From: Lumbricus terrestris | Lineage: Eukaryota > Annelida > Clitellata > Crassiclitellata > Lumbricidae | DNA length: 64,000 bases | Reading direction: 5' to 3' | Assembly (NCBI GenBank): GCA_949752735.1 | Contig: OX457042.1 | Span: 36,328,368-36,392,367 of the forward strand | Shown: positions 46,101-58,100 of the stretch, in pieces | Layout of the letters: the number at the start of each line of letters is the position of its first letter | Position numbering within the stretch: position 1 is the stretch's first letter | Notes under the pieces: model-generated | What the model saw: only the letters and a program-made list of their open reading frames with translations | What the model was told of the DNA's origin: nothing | Databases searched by the model: none | Position numbers and translations under genes: made by a program

Positions 46101-49100
46101 AGAGGAATTGCCATCGGAATTAATTGGCCTTGCAAACCTGGAAAGGAAATTCAACAAATCCGTTATTGCGGACCTCGACGAGCTCTATCCAACGGATTGA
46201 GAATACCTTGGACGCTACAAGAATCCAGCGTCACTGAACTTAAACCTGTTCTTTCTGGACACACTGAAGTCAGGAGCTCTATGTAGTTTCCTTGAAGGGT
46301 GCTATATAAATTTACGAACGACAAATGAATCTCAGGAAGACTCAAACCTATACTGTCTGCATGACAGGCAAATGCCATAAACATTCAGGTACAATGCCCC
46401 CCATCAAGTGGGTTTCTTAGAATCAACCAATGATTGATAGATTATGCATCACAAAATGTCATCAAAAAGGTTTCCAGATGTGAGTGGTGAATTATATGTG
46501 TCTTGTTGCATCGCAATTCAATACAATTACAATAGCCGTTAAAATCACTACAAACCCATCTTAAAACATAGTTAAATGCCTCTGAGGATCAGCCTCTTCT
46601 GAAGTGATGCCAAATAAATTTGCAATTACCATTATACCAATGTTACCATTACATACGTCTGATGCCATTTTGTAAATATATATGTGGAATATTGCTCTTC
46701 GCTGCAGCTGCAAAATCCAACCATATAAACATAAAAACAGCAACCTATTCCTTCCTTCTCACATACACCAATGCCAAAATGAGAATTATAAACAATACCT
46801 CTGAAACTCAGATAAGCAGACAATGGCAACAGACACAGCACTAAAAAAAACTTGGTTAGAAGGTGATGTCCAGAAATTATAGAGGCATCAAACCTTGAAC
46901 ATAGTGTCCTGTCAGAAAGTATAGAGGCATCATACCTTGAACGTAGTGTCCTGTCGAAGCTGATTCTCCAGCAAATCTTGTCTGAGTTCTTGCTGAAGCC
47001 ATTTCAACCCCTATATATGATAGAAAGAGTATTCAACATGAATAACTGTGTAACAGCTTAATATTCAGTCATTTATTTTGCACCATTTAAGAAGATTACA
47101 CAAATTAGATACTTTAAATGGTCCGACCCATCATCTCCCTGCCATGATTGTCTCCGAAACACAATATAATACAAACAATATAATACAAGCAATATAATAC
47201 AAGCAATATAATACAAACAATATAATACAAACAATATAGTACAAACAATATAATACAAACAATATAATACAAACAATATAGTACAAACAATATAATACAA
47301 ACAATATAATACAAACAATATAATACAACTGTATTTGATAATTCACGACCATACAACTGAACGTCAATGGCACTAAGCAAAACATGTAGAACCTAGCAGT
47401 ATTAACATGTTGGCTTGTTTAAATAATTGGTTGAAGGAAGACATCTTAACTAAAATACATGAACAAGACAATCAATATGAACAAATAATTATTAATTAAA
47501 TACTAACTAGCAATAAAAATTAAAACTATCAAAAAAATATACAATAAATATTCAGCTGATTCTGTATTACTCATTACTTATTGGGAAATACATTGGAATT
47601 AACTATTAATACCGTAAAAATCTAATTGCAGAAACCCTATAGGTGATCTGCTGTGGAAATGGAAGCCATTGAAGTACATTCCGCATGCACTCCAGAGACT
47701 TGGCCAAATTTAGGGATATGACCAATAAGACGTGCCACTGTGCGCAGAACTTGGTCAAGACAGATATCAGGCATAAGCAACTGTTCTTCAGTCCATACCT
47801 TTAACCTGAACGTGAGGTATGTGTACTGGTGTTCTTGCAAGTTTCATCATTGGAGAGCTGTGCTGTGAGCTCTGATCATTCTCCTTCTGTGAGCTTCTTA
47901 TTTTATGGTAGAGAGTTTTGCCATAGATCTTCTGAAGCAAGCTTTCATCCTCAATTGGATTTAGTGGCCGAGGTTTCTACAACCACAGAGTATCAGAGTC
48001 AGTCAGGATGATGATTGAACAACAGATGACTAAAACCAGTCAAGATAAGATCGAGCAACAAATGACTAAAGCCAGTTAAGATGGAGATCTAGCAACAGAT
48101 TACTAAAACCAGTTAAGACAGTAATTGAGCAACAAATTATACAAACCAGTCAACATGGAAATACAGCAAAGATCACATACATCAGAAAATAATCGATACG
48201 GACATCAAAAGAACATTAGTTAAAATATCTGTAAACAATGGTTTTAGAGGAGCATAAGTTCCGGCAGAAAAGACTCTTCAGGCAGAATTTGATCGACTAG
48301 AAACCTTCCTTTGGGAGTCACAAGAATAACTGACTAATATTTGAACCGACTTTGGGATCCGGGTCTGTGACGAAATCAAAGTAAAGTGTCAAAATGTGTT
48401 GTAAAGAGTTTCCTCCACAAATTCCTGGAGACAAGAAATTGATTCTGAAAGAACATTACATAAATGTATCAAAACATGTAGAAAAGAGCAAGATACGTGA
48501 GCTGAAATTTCACATGTTAAAACATAAATATCTATTTTAAAAGAACAATACGTAAAGGTTTTCAATATGATGAAAAGGAGCACGATACATGCACTGTGAT
48601 TTTGTCATCAAAACTTTGTCTCGTTTTACTTCAGAGACTTACTTTGATGGCTCTAGGTTTGGTTGTCTTCGGTAGATTTTCCTTCTCAAGAGCCACAAAC
48701 TTTCCCATAACAGGACGCGTGCTTTTAAGCCGTCCAGCCACAGGTCGTCTTCCACTCGGCTGTTTACCGTTTCCAACGTTGTCTTTCTCCGGATACATAA
48801 ACTTCTTTGCTTCTGTTAACTTTTCTTGCTTTATTAGCTCAACAGCAACTTCAGCCTAGACAAACAGGAAAATCAAATCATAGATGTCGGTGCATAAAGA
48901 GTTAAGACCTATACTTGTGAAATGGAATGTAAACGTAAAAGATCACATCTTAATTATGAGATCGTAGACATGAAATGTCTGAAATCCTAAATACAACATA
49001 CACAGGTCTTTAATCCATAACAATGACTTCACTGTTGGCTCTGTTAGCTACATATTTGTTTGTATGTGCACTTGTTATAGCACCCCTTCAAAATTTCTAC

Positions 49101-52100
49101 TCAGAAGCACTTCCAACTACAGTGTGGACACCACTGCATCAGAGTTACACACCAAAGCGCTGAGCAGTTGCGAGTGAAGGACTTGCCCAAGGTCCCTACG
49201 CAGCGACTTGAGGTGGATTCGAACCTGTAACCCTTTGGCTGCATGGCGACGAGCATACCCACTACACCATTGCGCCCCACCATTGTTTAAAAACCATTGT
49301 TTACAGATACTTTAACTACAATATAATACATATGTAAGTTTGTAGACTGTCTCAGATGCCTGATGATGCCTCTGTGCATAAACGTCCTTCTAGCAGCACG
49401 ATCGATGGCTTATTTCAAAGTGATATGAAATTCAAGTTTACACATTTCTATATTTCTGGAATAAGCTACCTAGCAGTCTCCATAATGAACTTCTTTGTCT
49501 TTCTTTTCTGTAAGCATTCTCTTTGATTGTGGATTGATGCTGTCAGATTAGAGAACCTCTGAGGAGTTTCTATTGAAGTGGAGCTATATAAATTCATGAT
49601 TACAAAAGCAGACACTATAAATATTTTTATAACAGACTACGAACATCAGTGACATTCACGAACCTCGATCTGTCTGTTGAGAGCTTTGATTCGCTGACCA
49701 ACCATACGTTTCATCTGGATCTTATCGGAAAATGGCCTGAAAACCATTCAAAGTATTTCAGACTTAATTGTATTGTATTAAAGCATTTATAAAGTGCCTC
49801 TAGTTGCCAGTTCCGTAGTGCTTCCAGTGCACAAGGTCTTGCAAGAAGAAGCAGGTTTTGAGAAGAGAGAAAGAAGGAGATACTCTTAACTGTATTTAAC
49901 GACTCAGACCACGGTGCAAAGGCTCCCAAGCAAAGTAAGGCGACGATCTGGGATGGAGTCGGTGAACCCGTCCCCAGGAAATGTTTTGCAAAAACTAAAT
50001 CTGGTGCACTTTTAAGCATACAGCCAAGTTAGGCTTTAAAATCTTTATTATGTTTTCATTATCAGTCATAAATATCACACTAATTATAGGCACCTAGCTA
50101 GTAATACTCTAGTTTAACTCCATAGCATCCATATACATGCTAGGATAAGAAAGTCTAGGGTGGAACATAGGACAGCACTACAGTATTCATTTCGAGAGGG
50201 GTTTACAACCGTTGTATTCAATAGTGGTCATGTTGTTGGGTAAATCTCTGCTTAAAGGCATTACATAAAAGCCGACATATAACTACAATGATATTCTGTT
50301 CATTACATTACATTACAAAATACAGATTTTCATACTCAACATGAAGCTACAAGCATGGATAATGAGGTTGGATGGTATAAGACCGGAGGCCTTTGAAATG
50401 TGGATTTGGCACAAAATGGAAAGAGTCAGCTGGAAGAAGCACAAGATGAATGAAGAAATCTTACGCACGGTGCGAGAGAAAAGGTCTATGCTGGAGACAA
50501 GACTATGACGGCAGAGAAAAATGGATTTGCCACATCATGAGGATTGACACCATAATAAGAGACATCGACAAGGGAAGGCTACAAAGAACTGAAGAGAGAA
50601 GCACAAAATAGCATCGTTGGACATAGACCTGCCAGAGGGCAGAGAATGAACGATGACGAAGACAGACATGAGGCTACATCAAAGTGGGGTGCGGTGGTGT
50701 AGTAGTGGGCATGTTTGCTGCCTTGCAGCTGGAGGGTTGCAAGTTCGAAACCACTTCAAGTCGCTATGTAGGACCTTGGGCAAGTCCTTCACTCGCAATT
50801 GCTCAGCGCTTCGGCGTGAAACTCCGATGCAGTGTCCGCACTGTAGTCAGGAGCGCTTCTGAGTAATAATCTTGAAGGGGGGGCGCTATAACAAGTGCAC
50901 ACGCAAGCAAACAAACAAAGAAGTTAAGAATTGGCCAAATGAGCTTTTGTTGACTTGCAGCCGAAACTGACCGATCGTGTCGTGATTGACCCAACGTCGA
51001 GTAGATCTCGCCATCCTGTCTTGATCGTTCAATCATCTCGAGATTTGATTTAAGAATGTCGCAATCAACGTGAACGTTCTTGAGAACAGCCTCTGCCTCA
51101 GCGTACTGAACGAGCGAAGCCATGCGTGACTCTCCAAATCCTCGAATCTCTGGGTACGGACTGGTGTTGAACATCGGCGTCTTGCGCTACAGAAACAAAG
51201 AACAGTTTGTTTAAGAAAACAAAACTACTAATTCCAAGCAAAAAGACATATAAACAATCAAATTAAAATTTTTACAATTTTTGCAATTTAAGTAGTGCTC
51301 CGTAGTATTGAAATGTAACCATCTACACATGAAGATACAATTCTGGTAAACTTGGAAGCAGAACAATAGTGAATTATTATTAAATTTAATTTCAAACTGA
51401 TGCATTGCCATTTTGGGTTAATCGATACACACCTACACAAGTGACTGTTTTTAACTGTGTAATATTTCCATGGAGCTCAACAAATGACGTGAAATCGGAA
51501 AAATTCAAAGAATATCACCCTCTGCATATAAACACAAAGTAAATTGATGAAGCGCTCAGATGCAGACATGCATTCAAATGTCACTGCTCATCTAAATTTG
51601 ATCATTCCAAGCCATTGACAACGTTCTGGAAGACAAACAGATATAAGTCATTCGTAAAGACGATGACAAATGACAAAGACAATGACAAAGCTTACGAGGT
51701 ATTTTGAAAGTGGTGCCGGTTCAACTGGTGGTGGAGGTCTCTCAGGAGTCAACGAAACGTCCTAGAAACAGACAAATAAACAAACCCATGACTTTGTCTG
51801 CAGATTATGATAAAAAATACTGGGTGCCAGCATATCCTGCCAAATGCCCTAATAACCACAAAACATCACAAACACCAGAACACATTCCTTTACTAAACAC
51901 CTCTAAACTCAAGATTTCGCATTCCCAGTATATGTTTACACTGCTCTTCACCAAGCATCAGATTCACATTTCTGTGTGACTTTGCGCATGTTAAGAATGC
52001 AATAAGAATAATAAATAAACTATAAACGACACTAAATATAATGAAGAACCACAAGGTATTCTATGATCACTGATTCTAATCTCCCTTAATCAAATGATTT

Positions 52101-55100
52101 TTAAAGATTCGTAATAACAATAATAATAATAATAACAATAATAATAATAACAATAATAATAACAATAATAATACATAAAGCTTCAATCAGTAGTCGCAAC
52201 AAATGAGCCCGCAGTCAAAATTATAATTCCTAGAATTCATTGAAAAATCCAGTCAACAAAATTCAATGTCAGAAAAAATCAGACGTTTCAAAAATAATCC
52301 AAAATACTTTTAAATATCACTCTGCCACAATAAATACTATTAAACACCTATAAATATGCCAGAAAATTCTACAAAACACCTCTGAAACTAATAAATACTA
52401 CAGAAAATATTATATAATACAGAAATAAATATTACAGAATGCCACTGACATCCACTGTTCATACCTTCATGACATTCAGCTCTTTAGGCAATGCTCTTGC
52501 ATTCTGCAATGAATTACTGAACTGATGGTCAAATGTCGTTGTTGGCCTACAACAGAAAACGAATCAAACACATTGTCAAACACTTTCCGATCAGCAACTG
52601 TGAAAGAAAGTTTCCAAAATGTGATTGAATAAGATTCTTCAAAGGTTTCATACGAAATCAAAGCATGACTACACAAACAACAGAAATGCTTCAACAAATG
52701 CAGAACTAGAGACTAAAGAAACTTCACATTAAATAAAAACAATAATAATAATAATAATAATAACATCAATAACAATAATTTCTATGGCACCATAACACAG
52801 CACATGCCGTTTCAAGAGTGCCTCAACAAACATGCACACACAGTCAGTGATACTACGCCTTAGAGAAGAGATATGCTTCACTGATTGGTTCCTGCCACCA
52901 ATAATTCTATACCTCCCATCTCACTCTATGGCTGCTCATTAATATATAATTTGCCAAAGAATTCAATCAATACACTGATCAATTAATCAATTAATCAATA
53001 TGCTTCCTTGTCCATGTGTCAGGTAATTGCCTTTGTGGCTCGGGCAAAATATACATTGGTCTGTAAGAAGCATTGATTTTATACAGTAGCAGATAATAAT
53101 TACTGATATATATATATCCTGCAACCTCCGCAACCAGAGTTCAAACTTCAGTATATTGCACGTGATATCAATAACTCATAAAGCAGCGCGATCATGTTAT
53201 TTTATACCTCAGATTCATATTGTAAATCCCTCAGATTCATATTGTAAATCCCTGATTCATATTGTAAATCCCTCAGATTCATATTGTAAATCCCTGATTC
53301 ATATTGTAAATCCCTCAGATTCATATTTCTCTGCATTAAGATTCACATTTCTATTGGACTTGAGCAAATTACAAATTCTTTTAAACGATAATAAATAATA
53401 ATAATAACCGATTAAAAGGTTGTCCAGTTGCTAGATTGGTGTAAACATGTTTCAACCTCACCAGAGAGATCCTTCATCCCTTGAAACACCTTACGGCTAT
53501 TCTTGAAAAGGAGCACAATAAACAACCAGTCAATTCTACCGTCCCAATGGTACATTCAGCTTTCCAATCGACAGATGGCGTTGGTGAAATGGGCAGTGCT
53601 TAAAGTGTGGAACAATAAGTGCCTGGATGCCCCTACCTTCCCAAAAGAAGTGCCATGACCATCCAGGCACACTTTAAGCCCTGCTTTTATCAACTGCGCC
53701 AGCTTCGCACCATCGCTCGCTAACTCTCTCTCTCTTTCTAATGGTGCCGCAACTACACTTGTTAATTCTTTTGTCACAGCTCGACTCGACTAACTTTACC
53801 ATTTGATTGGCTATCTTCCCTTGAATTTATTCTAAGACGCAGCACGTTAATTAGCTAACCTTACACCACCCAGTTTAAAAAAGTGTCCAGAGCTTACTTG
53901 GTTGGACTCTGAGGCGTTCTGGGTCGACCCATCATCTGAGCCATCTCCCTGTCATGACTTTCGATGACATGACCCAAGAACTGATTACCACCTGCATCAA
54001 AAAACAATACAACTCAAGCAGACGATTCATACCAAACACTTAAATGGCTCTTCTACACTGACACATCATTTTAATCAAGTATCAGTTCCTCACACTGGTC
54101 ACCTGTTAGTGAAGATCATGAATAAATTATCTCCACTGTACCCGGTTGTTTGTCAAGTCCATTAGCTTAGATTTCTGCAGTTTATTACTGATTGATATAA
54201 TAATAATGATAATAATTATAATATAAGATAATGATAATTTAAATGAGGACAAGGCATCACTTGGACTTCCACTAACACTAAACTGATGTTTAGTGTAACA
54301 TAACAACTGACAACAACTCAATCTCACAGCCGGTTGACTAAGGTGGGGTCTAGTTATTTAACCAAAATAAACACAGACCTCTGTTAACGTTATATAACCA
54401 AAATAAACACAGACCTCTGTTAACGTTATATAACCAAAATAAACACAGACCTCTGTTAACGTTATATAACCAAAATAAACAGACTTCTGTTAACGTTATA
54501 TAACCAAAATAAACACAAACCTCTGCTAACATTTGCCGGTGAATATCGTTTCATTTCTTCGTTAACTCGATCTGATGTTCTGTCGTACATCGTTGGCATC
54601 GGTCGCTTCTGTCTGGGCGCAGGCGTCTCCAGCACGGACATCTTCTCTCGCTCCATGTCCTGGATTATAGACATGTCACCTGCAGGATGTCCATCAGTGA
54701 ATCTCACCCATGACCGTCCATCGTCTAGCGTCCCATCTGCGTGTCGCCTATGGCCGCTGTGCGCCTGGTAACGGCCGTCGACATGGCCATCGTAGGCAGA
54801 AGATGGCCGTCGAGCCATGGCATGCAGCTGGGCCTGTTTCAACAAACACCAGATTAGGGTTTAATGCAAGAATCTAGTTTACTGCAATCTGTGCATTCAT
54901 TATGCAAAAGGAAAGTCAGGAACACGGATCCAAACTTAATTCAGTTCTAAACACAACCTCAAAAGCACAAGGTCCTAATTATGACAATGGATTTCTTATA
55001 ACTCCCAGAGACACAACTATAAGACCAGGAGTACGTTTAATGTAACACAATATATTGAAGCAATGTCTTCGTCTCAATGGTGGCATCATCAAATCTCAAG

Positions 55101-58100
55101 AATGTTGGTTTTGAGGTGCTATAATTTATTGTCTGGATAATAATCATCATAATCTCCAAATTTTTAAAGTGCTGTTCAAAAGTGTAAGAGCTGCATTGTT
55201 GCAGAGGAACAGTACAGAGTTTAAATGAATCCATTTGTTGCCAGGTGGGTGAGTGAGAAGAGGCAGACGAGCTGTCAATGAGGACCAGAAATCTAGAAAG
55301 GAAAAGGATTGTTAGGAATAATCATAATTGTAAATTTATATAGTACCACTTCAAAAGAAAATCCTCAGAGGTGCACATCAAATCACAGCACCTAATTAAA
55401 ATAACAGAGAATGGTTTCAAATGCATGGAGAAAACCTTTGGGCCAAAAAGTTCATTATGGAGATTACTATGCAACTTATTCCGAAAGATAGTTCAAACCG
55501 ACAACGGTGAAGCATTTATGCTGCACTGTGGAAGCTCAAGTCATAGGGACAAACCAGATCATGCATGGCAGAGTGAATGAATCTATGACCTTGAACAGAT
55601 AGCACCAGTACACAAAGCTCCCTAGGATAAATCAGGGCTTGGTCTGCTAGGTAATCACGAGCATTAGAACCTTAAGTTATCTGTAGAATAGATCTTGATT
55701 TTTAGGCAACCTGGACATCCAGCTGTTGCATCTCCTGCCTCTCCCGATGTCTCTCCAGCTCTTCCAGACGCTTCTGTGTTAGACTTGCCAGCTGAGCCTC
55801 AAGGGCTTCCACCTTCCAACGATTCGCATCCTCAATCGCTCTCTCATCCTGAGACAACTTTCCAGATCCAGACTCCGACAGAAGCTTCCTAGACTCAAGT
55901 TCAGAAATCTTGTCCAAAATCTCCTGCTGCTGTGACTAAACACAAGAAACATAACACACAACCCATGAACACATTGACGTTCACACAACGCAAGCGCATT
56001 GCGCTCACCGAGTACCACACAGCTTATTTATAGGGACACAACTTATTTATAGTGACACAACTTATTTATAGTGAAATTCGATGTAAATGTTATGCACTAC
56101 ATAACTTTTTGGTCTGCCAATTTAATTCTTGTTTCAAATCATTATATCAATGACATTCGTTTACAAAAAAGCCTAATATGACTGGCATCATTGGGATGAT
56201 GGATAACAACTGCCCACCTTCATGATTGTTTGTGTTGCTATGACAGCCGCCACAGCAGCCGACGCCACAAAGTCTGTAGCAAGAGCAGACGATGAAGGAA
56301 GAGATGACTCTGCCATCTTCCTCGCATCTCCGGATTCTGAGAAGCCAGAGATGATCCTTGCAGGAACGCATTTCCTTATCGCTACGTTTCCCGTCTGCCT
56401 GTAACATATTCCATTGCAAAGATAAATGGCTAAGAACAATACAAAATATCTTTATTAATAATAGTAACAATAATAATAATCTTCGTTTAACTTCAAACTG
56501 ACACATTAACTGTCACAGCCAACAGGGCGTCCATCACACCCTACTACCAGGGCTTAAAGAGTACCTGGACGGTCATGGACGGCGTCCATGCACTTATTTT
56601 AAAATCTGAATGCCGTCCAGCCACTTATTGGTGAGCACAGACTGGAAAGGTAAGGGGCGTCCAGGTACTTCTTTTTCCACACTTTAGGCACTGATAACCC
56701 TAAACCTCTCATTGCTGGCTCATCGTACGTCAGTCAGTTATAAAAAAAACCCAGATGATCCTTCTTACCAATCAATCAATTCAGGAGTTACAGATGTCTC
56801 TTAATGGTCAAATAATCCAAGAGTAAGATGATAATCCTTACCGATCGAGGAAATCCTGGCGCAGTCTTTGCTGTTTTTCATTCAGAATGAACTGTTCAAT
56901 GTGCAGTTCATCGGACATTTCTTTCGAATTCAACAGCACTTCTTCACTCATCAACGTTCCTTGCTTCAAGAGAACCGGACGAAACTGAAAGAGTTGCATT
57001 TGAATCAAAACCTATTATGTAGTCATCGTAAAGTCAATTCAATAGGTGATATAAAGCAAATAAGTACCATTCGCAGAATTCATACAATGACTCATAATAA
57101 CCCTAAAAAGTGCTGAATTACATTTGTGCTTTCATTTATTTAGCACTACAATCTAAACATCAGTTAATGGCATTGAACAACTGCATGTTAAAGATCTGTT
57201 CAAAGTTCTTACATAATGACTACGTCAGGGTTAGCATGTACCATCACACAAGATGTTATTACATGAGCCACACCAAATATTTACTGACTCTTAAATCTTG
57301 GAAAATGAATTGACAAAAATTCACCCATATTATTGCATAAACGTATTTATAACAAGACACTGGTCAATGTTTGAGCAGTGCTGAAATAGTACCACACAAA
57401 TAGCCAGAAGCATACATAACAGAACGAATGCTACCAAACACCTTTAAAAAGCACACCTTTAAAAAGCACACCTTTAAAAAGCACACCTTTAAAAAGCGAT
57501 CCTTCAGCGCTACAAATGGCTTGGATGGGTTTCGTTCACTGTCCGATGTTCCACCCGACAACGACGACGACGACGCAGCTGACGATGAACTGATGGTAGA
57601 TGCAGTCGATCGAACGTTCACGATCGTCTGCGGAATGGTTACGATTGACGGTTGAGTTGAACATTCACTCTCACCTACAGCCAACAAATGAGTTACATTA
57701 CATTGACTACAATTACAATAGCTACAATTAAGATGGTTACCATAACGACAGTTACAGCTATGATGGTCACAATTATTACGGCTTTACCAAATACGAGAGT
57801 TGCAATTTTAATGACAGTGCTCACAATTTGTAGCACTATCTGTCTGTTTCCACAGTTGTTGAGCTTTTCATTCCAAACCTTCACTATTGTGTCAGTGTCG
57901 GCATAAGACACCCGGTGGAGGGGTTGGCGAATCTCTCCCAAAATGGGGGCCAGGGTGGGGGCGAAACCCCCAATTTTTGGGGGGTAAAATGCAGCTATCG
58001 ACCTGAAACTTTCAACCTAGACCAGCGGTTCTCAACCTGTGGGTCGCGACCCCCGCGGGGGTCGCCTGACGATTTGCCAGGGGTCGCCTGGGACCTTCAG

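Noticed and set aside
47073..47385. Hydrophobic VLYCLYYI repeat ORFs
   Set aside because: 14-bp tandem repeat in an intron.
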